The notes beneath the pieces are model-generated. The model did no database searches, had not been told where the DNA came from, and saw only the letters and a list, made by a program, of their open reading frames with translations. From NCBI GenBank assembly GCA_023380995.1, contig JAMCTD010000021.1, positions 14,280 through 26,300 of the forward strand: 12,021 nt of DNA. The letters run 5' to 3'. Below are positions 1-6,771 of the stretch, piece after piece; the stretch's first letter is position 1, and each line of letters begins with the position of its first letter. Source of the stretch: Patescibacteria group bacterium (GTDB taxonomy: Bacteria; Patescibacteria; Microgenomatia; Daviesbacterales; UBA10151). The translations under genes were made by a program, and so were the position numbers.

Positions 1-118
1 CATTAAGGCTTCGTTGGTATAAGCTAAACTAAGCTGCAGTTGGCTGATTTCTTTACCAATCTGCAGGCTTTTTTCCTGAATATCCAGTTGTTTTAAGGTA
101 ATATCGCGCTGCAGGTTT
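1..118. repeat. Inverted copy of nt 675-792 at the window edge
   Basis: Positions 1-111 are the exact reverse complement of 682-792 (position i pairs with 793-i). After one mismatch at 112, six more bases match to 118, and then similarity stops. The copied segment lies in the coiled-coil part of the adaptor gene and here reads antisense. It interrupts that gene's 5' end: the adaptor frame is open only back to 97, with a TAA at 94-96. A long, nearly perfect inverted copy at a sequence end, of DNA only ~0.6 kb away, is typical of a fold-back chimera in assembly or amplification. A genuine inverted duplication is less likely. Confidence 0.9.
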
Positions 119-120
119 TT

Positions 121-1356
121 AGAGTTGGTACCTCTGCTAAGGTTACTGTTCAGGCTCAAATAGAAAAAGCCGGAGTGGTAAAAATTAATGCCTTAACAAC
201 AGGGGTGGTTTGGGCAATTAATGCCAGCACAGGGGATTTTGTGCAAAAGGGCGCTAACCTCATTCAATTTGCTACTAACTATCAAGGGGGTAATGCTTTT
301 GCTTTGCAAAGTGCTATTGTAGGAAAGCAGTACCAACAAACTAAAGAAACTTTTGACGCCCAAAAAGAGATTATTCAAAAACAACGCGATATAGCAAATC
401 AGACTGAAAGCAATTTTGAAAAACTGCGTGATATTACTAACCAGTCTGTGGGAGAAACTCAATCTTCAATTGATACAAACCAAAGTATTTTAGACACAGT
501 TAACTCCAATATTACTACACTGCAAAATAACAACACTGATGGAGCAAATAATGCTTTAATCCTGCAAAATAGGCAAATTGCCGCTCAACTTCAAGGTGGC
601 TTAAACCAATTAAGGACACAACTGCGTACTGCGCAATACCAAACAGATACCGGCAATCCTCCTACTCAATTGGCAAACCTACAGCGCGATATTACCTTAA
701 AACAACTGGATATTCAGGAAAAAAGCCTGCAGATTGGTAAAGAAATCAGCCAACTGCAGCTTAGTTTAGCTTATACCAACGAAGCCTTAATGCATCCTGT
801 AGCGCCTTTTGCCGGCACTATTGAGCGGATTTATGTCCAGGTTGGTCAATCAGTTACTCCGGGAACAGCCCTTTTGACTTTAGCAGGAGACCAGCAAAAA
901 ACAATGGCTGTTGCCAAAGTCCCTTTAGCAATTGCTAAATCAGTCTCCACGTACAATCCCAGCATTATTCATATTGATAACCAGACTTTTGAAATTTTAC
1001 CCAGCTTTGTTTCTACTGAAGCTACTGATGACAAGCTTTATAGTATCAGTTTTGAAATCCCTGAAACCTTACAAAATAAGGTGGCAAACGGCGGATATAT
1101 CACAGTGGAAATTCCTCTTGGTTACCCGGACACGATCTCCTCGGTTCCCTTTATTCCTTTGGACTGCGTTTTTCAAACCCAATCAGAGGCTTTAGTGTAT
1201 GTTGTAAAAGATGGAAAGGCTTCCAGCGTTCAGGTAAGTTTGGGTAATGTTTTAGGAAATTCTGTTGCGGTAACCAAAGGTCTTGCTTCAGGTGATCAGA
1301 TTATTCTCACCAGGACTGTTATTGAAGGAGACCCGCTTACTATCACCAATCTTTAA
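121..1356 (+). CDS. RND efflux periplasmic adaptor (HlyD/AcrA-like membrane fusion protein), 5'-truncated
   Basis: Adaptor subunit that would link an RND transporter to its export path. The GTG at 175 is probably internal: the frame continues upstream through plausible adaptor sequence (R-V-G-T-S-A-K-V-T-V-Q-A-Q) to the fold-back junction near 119, so the true N-terminus is missing. Visible order: first biotinyl-lipoyl half around nt 175-290 (G-V-V-W-A-I..G-D-F-V-Q-K-G), a long Gln/Asn-rich helical hairpin around 310-790, second lipoyl half (A-P-F-A-G-T-I-E-R-I-Y-V..G-Q-S-V) around 800-890, then beta-barrel and membrane-proximal domains to the end (L-A-S-G-D-Q-I-I-L). The stop lies 15 nt before the RND transporter start, so the two form an operon. 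The family assignment is secure from the domain order; the substrate cannot be read from sequence. Confidence 0.9.
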   Translation, partial: RVGTSAKVTVQAQIEKAGVVKINALTTGVVWAINASTGDFVQKGANLIQFATNYQGGNAFALQSAIVGKQYQQTKETFDAQKEIIQKQRDIANQTESNFEKLRDITNQSVGETQSSIDTNQSILDTVNSNITTLQNNNTDGANNALILQNRQIAAQLQGGLNQLRTQLRTAQYQTDTGNPPTQLANLQRDITLKQLDIQEKSLQIGKEISQLQLSLAYTNEALMHPVAPFAGTIERIYVQVGQSVTPGTALLTLAGDQQKTMAVAKVPLAIAKSVSTYNPSIIHIDNQTFEILPSFVSTEATDDKLYSISFEIPETLQNKVANGGYITVEIPLGYPDTISSVPFIPLDCVFQTQSEALVYVVKDGKASSVQVSLGNVLGNSVAVTKGLASGDQIILTRTVIEGDPLTITNL

Positions 1357-1371
1357 ATCTGTTAGCAAATT

Positions 1372-4300
1372 ATGAAAGAAGAGCAGTCATCATATCTTAA
1401 GCAGTTAAAGTTTGACCCTAAATTGTATCAAGCTTGGATTGCTAAATATCTTTTTAATTTAAGGTTTATCATCCTGATTGTTGTGGCAATTTTGGGTTTT
1501 GGTGTTTACAGTTACTTAAATTTACCACGCAATATTAATCCTGATATCAAATTGGCTTATGTGGTGGTCTCTGCTGTTTTGCCCGGGGCATCACCAAATG
1601 ATATTGAATCACTGGTTACTATTCCTCTTGAAGATTCTATTCAAAGCATTCAGGGAATTGATCTTCTGCAGTCAACTTCGCGGGATTCAGTTTCTTTGAT
1701 TGTTGTCCAATTTAAAACAGGTGTTGATGCGGATAAAGCAAGAACGGATGTGCAATCAGCAGTTGATTCTGTAAACACTCTTCCCTCAGACGCCCAGGTT
1801 CCTAAAGTAACAAAGCTGGATTTTGAAAATCAGCCTCTTTGGAGTTTTGATTTAACAGGAGAAGGGGATAGCGCCAGCCTGTTGCGTTTTGCCCAGGATT
1901 TAAAAACTTCTTTAGATAATATTCCTTCCATAAATAAAGTTGTTATTTCCGGACTGGAAGAACAGGAAATTCAGATTTTATTAAAACCGGAAGTTATTTC
2001 TACCTACAACCTGAACCCACAACAAATCACCGGGATTATTAAATCCTCACTTAATTCCTTGCCTGCAGGCAGTGTAAAAACCGATAAATCCTCTTTTGCT
2101 TTAACTATTGATCCTGCAGCAGCTAATGTAGACGATCTCAGGCATTTGAAACTTAACTTAAATGATCAAATAGTTTCCCTGGGGGATATAGCAATTATTT
2201 CCCAACGCTCTAAGCCTGATCAAGCTATTTCTTATCTGGTTACTCCTGGCTCAAAACCTCTTAAGGCAGTCAGTTTTGATATATACCGCAATACCACCTA
2301 TAAAATAGATACTGTTATAAGTGAGGCCAGAAAAACAGTTGACGGGAAAATTTCCCAAAATCATCAGTTTAAAATCTATTCAGTAACTGATATCGGTCAA
2401 ACACTGGCTGATCAATTTCACGACCTTTTGCGGGACTTTACTTTAACTGTTATTTTGGTAGCCACCATTCTTTTTATATTTTTGGGAGTAAGGCAAGCTG
2501 CTGTTGCTTCTGCTGCCATTCCTTTAACCTTCCTGATCACTTTTATTGTGATGAATGCTACGGGAGTGGCCTTATCTTTTATCAGCACCTTTTCATTACT
2601 TTTGTCTTTGGGGCTTTTAGTTGATGACACTATTGTGATTGTTTCTGCCATGACTGCTTACTACCGCTCCAAAAAATTCACTCCTCAGCAAACAGGGCTT
2701 TTAGTTTGGAAGGATTTTTTAATTCCTGTTTTAACTACTACTACCACCACTGTTTGGGCCTTTTTACCTATTTTAATCTCCAAAGGTATTATTGGAGAGT
2801 TTATTAAACCTATTCCTATTGTGGTATCAAGTACCTTAATAGCTTCAATTTTTGTAGCTTTAATGATCACTTTGCCGGTTATGGTTTTCTTACTCAAACC
2901 CAAAATACCTTTCAGGACAGGTATTTTACTTAGGATAATTCTTTTTATTGCCTTTCTAACTTTATTTTGGCTGATAGTTCCCAAAAGCAAAATTACATTT
3001 TTGGAAGTGATAGCTTTTCTGATTTTCCTTTTTGTCACTTTTCAGGCAAGAAAAGCTTTGGTTACAAAATTAGTGACTTACTTAAAAAGTATTAAGGGAG
3101 GCAAGAAATTTATTAACCGTGCCCCAATTTATTTGGACTTAGGAGTAATCAGTTTTCAAAGGTTAGCCAATTTTTACAAAAGGGTTATCCAAAGAATCCT
3201 AAGATCTCCATCTGCCAGAAAGAAAACTGTCATTATGGTAGTGGTATTTTCCCTTTTTTCCTTTGCCCTTTTTCCTTTAGGTTTAGTCAAATCTGAATTT
3301 TTCCCTAAAACTGAAGCTGATTATTTGCAGGTTTCCGTAGAATTACCCACTGGCACTAATCTTGAACAAAGTAATGCTGAAGCCTTAAGGCTGGCTGAAG
3401 AAGTAAAAGGTATCCCGGAGATTAATTTTGTAATTGCTGATATCGGCAGGACTACCTCACTAATGCCTGGTAGTGGCGGAGAAACTAATAAAATTCAACT
3501 TAGCGTGGAACTTAAAAAGGCTAACTTGCGTAAAAAGCATTCTTTTAAGATAGCAGATTTGATCCGCCAAAGATTGGCTGGTTATTCAAAAGGGAAGGTT
3601 TTAGTTTCAGAACCTTCAGGCGGACCTCCGGCCGGAGCAGATATTCAAATCAAGCTCTTTGGGGAAGATTTAACCGTTTTGGATAATTATTCCAATAAGG
3701 TAGAGGCTTATTTAAACAAACAACCTGGAGTTGCCAATATTGATAAAAGCATTAAGCCTGGTACCAGTAAATTAGTTTTTGTGCCGGATCCAATCAAATT
3801 AACCCAAAACGATTTAACTTTTGATCAGGTAGGGTATTGGTTAAGACTGTATGCTTCCGGTTTTACGGCAGACACAATTAAACTGCCTGAGGATAATAAT
3901 TTGAAAAAAGATATCAGCATCAGGCTTAATTCTCAATCCCAAAAAGCCCAGGATTTAATGGCTTTAAATATCCGTACTTCTTCCGGCCCCATACCTTTAT
4001 CATCTTTAGGTACAGTAAAATTAGAGCCTAATCCTACTTTGATTACCAGAGAGGATAGGAAAAGAACCATCTCTGTAACCGCTTCTGTAACAGGAGGATA
4101 TTCCAGAAACCAAATTAATGCTAAGCTTGCTGACTTTGCCAAAACTGATTTGAATCTGCCTTCGGGCTACAGCTGGTCTACAGGAGGAGCGAATGAAGAA
4201 AATCAAAAATCTACTTTAAGCGTACTACAGGCAATGCTGATTTCCTTTGTCTTAATTATTGTTACCATGGTAGTTCAATTTAACTCTTTTAGGAAAGCTT

Positions 4301-4707
4301 TAATTGTGATGTTAGTTATTCCTTTGTCTATCTCGGGAGTTTTTGTGCTGTTTGCTTTAACACAGACCTATCTTACTTTTCCGGCTTTAATTGGAGTCTT
4401 GGCCTTATTTGGAATTGTGGTTAAAAATTCTATTCTTTTGATGGATAAAATTATTGCCAATGAGAAAGCAGGAATGGAATTTACTGAATCTGTTTCTGAT
4501 GCAGCTGCTTCCAGACTTGAAGCTATTGCCCTAACTTCTATTGCTACCATTGCCGGGCTGGTTCCTATTACTTTGTCCAACCCTTTGTGGCGGGGTTTAG
4601 GCGGAGCCATTATTGCCGGACTGACTTTTTCAGGCACTACCATGCTTTTTTTTATTCCTGTAGTTTATTATTTAATTTTTAAAGGAAGTGAAGGAAAAAG
4701 ACGCTAA
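1372..4707 (+). CDS. RND family efflux transporter (AcrB/MexB-like), 1111 aa
   Basis: Proton-driven inner-membrane exporter partnered with the upstream adaptor. TM1 is at about residues 31-49, followed by the first porter half (V-L-P-G-A-S-P-N-D-I-E at 69-79), then the TM2-6 block at 355-507. TM4 carries L-V-D-D-T (Asp418/Asp419), matching the AcrB proton-relay aspartates. The second porter half is about 643-940, and the last TM block is 951-1103 with TM10 Lys1018 (V-V-K-N-S-I-L), equivalent to the AcrB relay lysine. The energy-coupling residues are therefore intact. AcrB is about 1049 aa; most of the extra length lies between TM6 and TM7 (about 517-558), where two additional hydrophobic stretches occur. 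No clear Shine-Dalgarno precedes the ATG, which is consistent with coupling to the adaptor gene. Substrate (drugs, lipids or other) is unknown. Confidence 0.95.
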   Translation: MKEEQSSYLKQLKFDPKLYQAWIAKYLFNLRFIILIVVAILGFGVYSYLNLPRNINPDIKLAYVVVSAVLPGASPNDIESLVTIPLEDSIQSIQGIDLLQSTSRDSVSLIVVQFKTGVDADKARTDVQSAVDSVNTLPSDAQVPKVTKLDFENQPLWSFDLTGEGDSASLLRFAQDLKTSLDNIPSINKVVISGLEEQEIQILLKPEVISTYNLNPQQITGIIKSSLNSLPAGSVKTDKSSFALTIDPAAANVDDLRHLKLNLNDQIVSLGDIAIISQRSKPDQAISYLVTPGSKPLKAVSFDIYRNTTYKIDTVISEARKTVDGKISQNHQFKIYSVTDIGQTLADQFHDLLRDFTLTVILVATILFIFLGVRQAAVASAAIPLTFLITFIVMNATGVALSFISTFSLLLSLGLLVDDTIVIVSAMTAYYRSKKFTPQQTGLLVWKDFLIPVLTTTTTTVWAFLPILISKGIIGEFIKPIPIVVSSTLIASIFVALMITLPVMVFLLKPKIPFRTGILLRIILFIAFLTLFWLIVPKSKITFLEVIAFLIFLFVTFQARKALVTKLVTYLKSIKGGKKFINRAPIYLDLGVISFQRLANFYKRVIQRILRSPSARKKTVIMVVVFSLFSFALFPLGLVKSEFFPKTEADYLQVSVELPTGTNLEQSNAEALRLAEEVKGIPEINFVIADIGRTTSLMPGSGGETNKIQLSVELKKANLRKKHSFKIADLIRQRLAGYSKGKVLVSEPSGGPPAGADIQIKLFGEDLTVLDNYSNKVEAYLNKQPGVANIDKSIKPGTSKLVFVPDPIKLTQNDLTFDQVGYWLRLYASGFTADTIKLPEDNNLKKDISIRLNSQSQKAQDLMALNIRTSSGPIPLSSLGTVKLEPNPTLITREDRKRTISVTASVTGGYSRNQINAKLADFAKTDLNLPSGYSWSTGGANEENQKSTLSVLQAMLISFVLIIVTMVVQFNSFRKALIVMLVIPLSISGVFVLFALTQTYLTFPALIGVLALFGIVVKNSILLMDKIIANEKAGMEFTESVSDAAASRLEAIALTSIATIAGLVPITLSNPLWRGLGGAIIAGLTFSGTTMLFFIPVVYYLIFKGSEGKRR

Positions 4708-4736
4708 TTTACCGAAAGTTTAAAGTAATGCACCTT

Positions 4737-5201
4737 TTATTTTTTTTGTTCTAATGCCTCAATTTTTTTAAGAATTTTTAGAATTAATTCCTGCTGGTTT
4801 TCTAAGTGAAGCAAAATTGTCTCTATTTCTTTTTCAGCTTTTGTGTCGGTTTCAAAATCATGTTCTGCCCTAAGTTCTGCATGTTCCCCCTGAATATTTT
4901 GACCTACCATAATAAGAGGCATTAGGTGAATCTGAATTAAATTAGAAATAAAAAGCCATAATACAAAAGCAGGAAAAGGGTCAAACCTTAAATATTCCGG
5001 AGCAAATATATTCCATCCTAACCAAACAAAGCTCCATATAAAAATTATGAAGAAAAAACCCATGGTGCCAATTTTCTCAGTTACAAAAAGGGCTAATTTA
5101 TCTGTAAAAGAGAGTTTTGACCTGTGAACCTTATTAGTATTTTTTAGAGGACCAAATTTTTTCTGTAGATTCTCAAGTGATTCTATGTCTGTGTTGTCCA
5201 T
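4737..5201 (-). CDS. DUF1003 family membrane protein
   Basis: 154-aa protein with a DUF1003 core. Residues about 31-46 are an amphipathic lead-in (K-L-A-L-F-V-T-E-K-I-G-T-M-G). TM1 (about 47-66) ends in the tryptophan-rich W-S-F-V-W-L-G-W-N, the family signature F-D-P-F-P is at 73-77, TM2 is about 78-99, and M-V-G-Q-N at 98-102 is followed by charged helix. The C-terminus (about 120-152) is Glu/Lys/Leu-rich and probably a coiled coil in the cytoplasm. The biochemical role of the family is not established. It converges on the RND gene, with only 29 nt between the two stops. A TGTTATAAT box ends 6 nt before the ATG and no Shine-Dalgarno is visible, so a leaderless transcript is likely. Confidence 0.88.
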   Translation of the reverse strand: MDNTDIESLENLQKKFGPLKNTNKVHRSKLSFTDKLALFVTEKIGTMGFFFIIFIWSFVWLGWNIFAPEYLRFDPFPAFVLWLFISNLIQIHLMPLIMVGQNIQGEHAELRAEHDFETDTKAEKEIETILLHLENQQELILKILKKIEALEQKK

Positions 5202-5207
5202 ACCAAA

Positions 5208-5216
5208 ATTATAACA
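5208..5216 (-). promoter_or_regulatory. Extended -10 promoter of the DUF1003 gene, leaderless geometry
   Basis: On the minus strand this reads TGTTATAAT, a perfect TGn plus TATAAT extended -10, followed by 6 nt (TTTGGT) and the ATG at 5201-5199. Transcription would start at or next to the A of the ATG. No convincing -35 is seen at 16-18 bp, as allowed for extended -10 promoters. Confidence 0.7.
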
Positions 5217-5301
5217 TTAATTATTTAACAACTTGTTATATAACCATCTGCCAAAACAAACCTGATTACATCCAGTTATAATCTCACTTCCTTACTATCA
5301 A

Positions 5302-5340
5302 TTTAATCCACTAAATGATTAAAATTTTTATTTAAAAATT
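5302..5340 (-). repeat. AT-rich inverted repeats at and beyond the 3' end of the 55-aa gene
   Basis: Two short palindromes lie end to end. TTTAATC (5302-5308) pairs with GATTAAA (5317-5323) across an 8-nt loop, and AATTTTTA (5323-5330) pairs with TAAAAATT (5333-5340) across a 2-nt loop. The second overlaps the stop codon of the small membrane gene. They could act as a weak minus-strand terminator, but there is no GC-rich stem, and such palindromes can arise by chance in AT-rich DNA. Confidence 0.35.
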
Positions 5341-5499
5341 ACTTAATTTGTAACCGATCCAAACTCCTATAATCGCACCAATACCGCTAAATAATACTGA
5401 AGAGTAGGAAATTAAACCTGCTCCAAACAGTGTTGGGATATACCCTCCAACAATTGAACCAATAGTCATGCCTAGATAAACCAAAACTTTTGAAGACAT
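5332..5499 (-). CDS. Small glycine-rich membrane protein, 55 aa (hypothetical)
   Basis: Short gene read on the minus strand from the ATG at 5499-5497 to the TAA at 5334-5332. The peptide starts M-S-S-K-V-L-V-Y-L-G and is almost wholly hydrophobic, with two predicted membrane helices (about residues 5-29 and 34-50) separated by a short polar S-Y-S-S turn. Regularly spaced glycines (G-S-I-V-G-G-Y; G-I-G-A-I-I-G-V-W-I-G) resemble glycine-zipper packing. The C-terminus is Y-K-L-S-N-F. Support comes from this composition and from a TGGTAATAT box ending 6 nt before the ATG, the same layout as its neighbours. The promoter overlaps the stop codon of the upstream GIY-YIG gene. I do not recognise a named family, and the function is unknown. 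Confidence 0.7.
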   Translation of the reverse strand: MSSKVLVYLGMTIGSIVGGYIPTLFGAGLISYSSVLFSGIGAIIGVWIGYKLSNF

Positions 5500-5505
5500 A
5501 TTTAT

Positions 5506-5514
5506 ATATTACCA
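5506..5514 (-). promoter_or_regulatory. Extended -10 promoter of the 55-aa membrane gene
   Basis: The minus strand reads TGGTAATAT, then 6 nt (ATAAAT), then ATG. The TAA inside the box is also the stop codon of the GIY-YIG gene (5511-5509), so the promoter is embedded in the end of the preceding gene. The hexamer is less perfect than the DUF1003 one, but TGn and the 6-nt spacing are conserved. Confidence 0.5.
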
Positions 5515-5778
5515 GATTGTATTCTTTACGCCTTCCATTATTAATGCTTCTTTTTTAGATTTTGTCCACTGTTTTAATTCATATTCTCTTTTCATAGCTT
5601 CAACTCTGGTGGAATAATCTTCAAAGTAAACTAATTTAAAGGAATCAAAACACCTGATATATTTGGCCGATTTAGAGCTTTTACTATGATGCTCCTTCAT
5701 CCTTTTTTCTAGATTATTAGTTTGTCCAATATAAAGGGTATTGGAAGAAGTACGGAGAATATAAACAGTAAACGGCAT
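5509..5778 (-). CDS. GIY-YIG nuclease superfamily protein (UPF0213/YhbQ-like), 89 aa
   Basis: Single-domain GIY-YIG protein of the short, stand-alone type (usual length 80-100 aa). The first motif strand is V-Y-I-L-R at 5-9 and the second is L-Y-I-G-Q-T at 15-20, corresponding to the GIY and YIG elements. Next come N-L-E-K-R-M-K-E-H with the catalytic-type Arg26 and His30, S-A-K-Y-I-R at 37-42, and E-A-M-K-R-E-Y-E-L-K at 60-69, where Glu60 or Glu65 should be the metal ligand. Known members are structure-selective or non-specific DNA endonucleases linked to repair, but many are uncharacterised. The protein appears complete and active-site competent. A TATAAT hexamer ends 6 nt before the ATG with no Shine-Dalgarno. 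Confidence 0.93.
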   Translation of the reverse strand: MPFTVYILRTSSNTLYIGQTNNLEKRMKEHHSKSSKSAKYIRCFDSFKLVYFEDYSTRVEAMKREYELKQWTKSKKEALIMEGVKNTIW

Positions 5779-5784
5779 AAAATC

Positions 5785-5790
5785 ATTATA
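5785..5790 (-). promoter_or_regulatory. TATAAT box of the GIY-YIG gene, leaderless geometry
   Basis: The minus strand has a perfect TATAAT followed by 6 nt (GATTTT) and the ATG at 5778-5776. The upstream dinucleotide is GG rather than TG, so this is not an extended -10. No good -35 is visible at 16-18 bp. The spacing matches the other minus-strand genes. Confidence 0.6.
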
Positions 5791-5871
5791 CCCTCAGGCC
5801 TTTTGATAAGCATTGTGGCAGGACCATTTACATGTTTATTACCCGATTTTTGAACAATATTTAATCCTGCC

Positions 5872-5906
5872 TGTTAAACTTTAGTTTGGTTTTAGATAGG
5901 AGGTGA
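5872..5906 (+). promoter_or_regulatory. Promoter and strong Shine-Dalgarno of the DUF4242-like gene
   Basis: TGTTAAACT at 5872-5880 is a plausible extended -10, putting transcription start near 5887. AGGAGGTGA at 5898-5906 is a nine-base match to the 16S rRNA 3' tail complement. It overlaps the GTG at 5903, which therefore cannot be the codon it serves. The codon at normal spacing is ATA at 5912. Confidence 0.6.
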
Positions 5907-6160
5907 GTAAGATAAAATTATTTTTAGGAGTTCATAAACTGAAGCCGGGAATGACAGAAGATGAGGCAGAAGAAAAATATGATATGTATGAAGACAGTGC
6001 CAAAAAGGACGGATTAAACCCAATTTCTGCTGTGTACAATGCAGAAAAAGGCTTTGCTTATTGCCAAACAGAAGCAGATTCAGCAGAACAGGTGAGGGCA
6101 GCACATGAGAAGGTAAATATCCCACTTGAGGATGTAATGGAGATAATCAAATTAGACTGA
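5903..6160 (+). CDS. DUF4242-like small ferredoxin-fold protein; start probably AUA at 5912
   Basis: Short (82-85 aa) soluble protein resembling DUF4242 / SCO4226-type proteins. It has an opening strand K-L-F-L-G-V-H-K-L, a helix rich in Glu/Lys (M-T-E-D-E-A-E-E-K-Y), a central strand I-S-A-V-Y-N, G-F-A-Y-C-Q-T-E, then A-A-H-E-K-V..P-L-E-D-V-M-E-I. This is a beta-alpha-beta pattern of the dimeric ferredoxin-like kind. Some relatives bind nickel, but whether this one does is unknown. The GTG at 5903 is the only conventional upstream start, yet the Shine-Dalgarno overlaps it. Placing the start at ATA 5912 gives 82 aa and an N-terminus (M/I)-K-L-F-L typical for the family. The stop is TGA, confirming a standard code. 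It is divergent from the GIY-YIG gene. Confidence 0.8.
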   Translation: MSKIKLFLGVHKLKPGMTEDEAEEKYDMYEDSAKKDGLNPISAVYNAEKGFAYCQTEADSAEQVRAAHEKVNIPLEDVMEIIKLD

Positions 6161-6170
6161 TATTATTATT

Positions 6171-6605
6171 TTATGGTTTTGGCCAAAAAGTAGCTGCAAG
6201 CATATGTATACCTGCTTCCATTCTAGCAGTATCTAATCTAACGCTCATCTGTCGTGCCCAGACTTCATTAGACAATTCCTTAACTTCTTTCGTTATAATT
6301 GGTAAATCAGCAAACGAATCCATCTGGTAAACAAAAATTTCCCACTTTTTGTTTCTTTCGTCCGTGTAATATTTACCGTAATCACGGGCTTGTTCTATTG
6401 CTTCTCTTAGAGGCATGTCTCCGCTTAATAGGGCAGGTTGTTGAGCACTTCTAAAAATACGTCCTAAGAAATTTCTTACTTTTCCTTTTTCAGGATCATA
6501 AACAACTCGTGCTGCTACCCGGAAGCAATCTGGACTTAAAGGCATGCTTGCAAATTGTACACTTGGTCTCCAGGGCTTTGGTTGTTGCCTATCTACTTCT
6601 AGCAT
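6171..6605 (-). CDS. Hypothetical protein, 144 aa
   Basis: I do not recognise this family. The protein is soluble-looking, with no signal peptide or membrane segment. It is mixed alpha/beta, with a basic Pro/Arg-containing N-terminus (Q-Q-P-K-P-W-R-P), a V-A-A-R-V-V-Y-D strand, a middle Y-G-K-Y-Y-T-D-E-R-N-K-K-W-E-I-F segment, and a C-terminal helix ending A-A-T-F-W-P-K-P. It converges with the DUF4242-like gene, with only 10 nt between the stops. A TGTTAAAAT box ends 6 nt before the ATG, no Shine-Dalgarno is seen, and a TTGTAT hexamer at 6634-6639 sits 16 bp upstream as a possible -35. The coherent composition and the promoter argue that it is real. Confidence 0.72.
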   Translation of the reverse strand: MLEVDRQQPKPWRPSVQFASMPLSPDCFRVAARVVYDPEKGKVRNFLGRIFRSAQQPALLSGDMPLREAIEQARDYGKYYTDERNKKWEIFVYQMDSFADLPIITKEVKELSNEVWARQMSVRLDTARMEAGIHMLAATFWPKP

Positions 6606-6611
6606 GGAATT

Positions 6612-6620
6612 ATTTTAACA
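6612..6620 (-). promoter_or_regulatory. Extended -10 promoter of the 144-aa gene, leaderless geometry
   Basis: The minus strand reads TGTTAAAAT, then 6 nt (AATTCC), then ATG at 6605-6603. A TTGTAT at 6639-6634 lies 16 bp upstream as a candidate -35. Confidence 0.62.
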
Positions 6621-6663
6621 AATAATTAAAAGAATACAAGCCTATATTATTATCAAAATACTC

Positions 6664-6694
6664 AAAACAAAAATATCCTCACGAGGGGATATTT
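6664..6694 (-). terminator. Rho-independent terminator of the 236-aa gene
   Basis: Arms 6671-6680 and 6685-6694 form a 10-bp stem (one G-T pair) around the 4-nt loop ACGA. Read on the minus strand, the stem is followed by TTGTTTT. It lies about 75 nt beyond the stop of the minus-strand gene at 6772. The plus strand has no U-tract after the stem, so it works in one direction. Confidence 0.75.
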
Positions 6695-6771
6695 ATGCCT
6701 AGCTGACGGATATAGATGCTATCCAAACATATTGACAGAGCTCAGAAGAGCAATTTTATATCCCAAATTAT

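Noticed and set aside
193..462. Minus-strand 89-codon ORF inside the adaptor gene
   Set aside because: Antisense of the Gln/Asn-rich coiled coil. Its Leu/Ser/Phe composition is the expected complement.
2418..3038. Minus-strand ORFs of 77 and 117 codons inside the RND gene
   Set aside because: Lys/Ile/Thr-rich antisense shadows of membrane-helix coding sequence, with no initiation signals.
4708..4750. Terminator between the convergent RND and DUF1003 genes
   Set aside because: A T-run is present at 4739-4748, but only a 4-5 bp A/T stem can be drawn before it, too weak to call.
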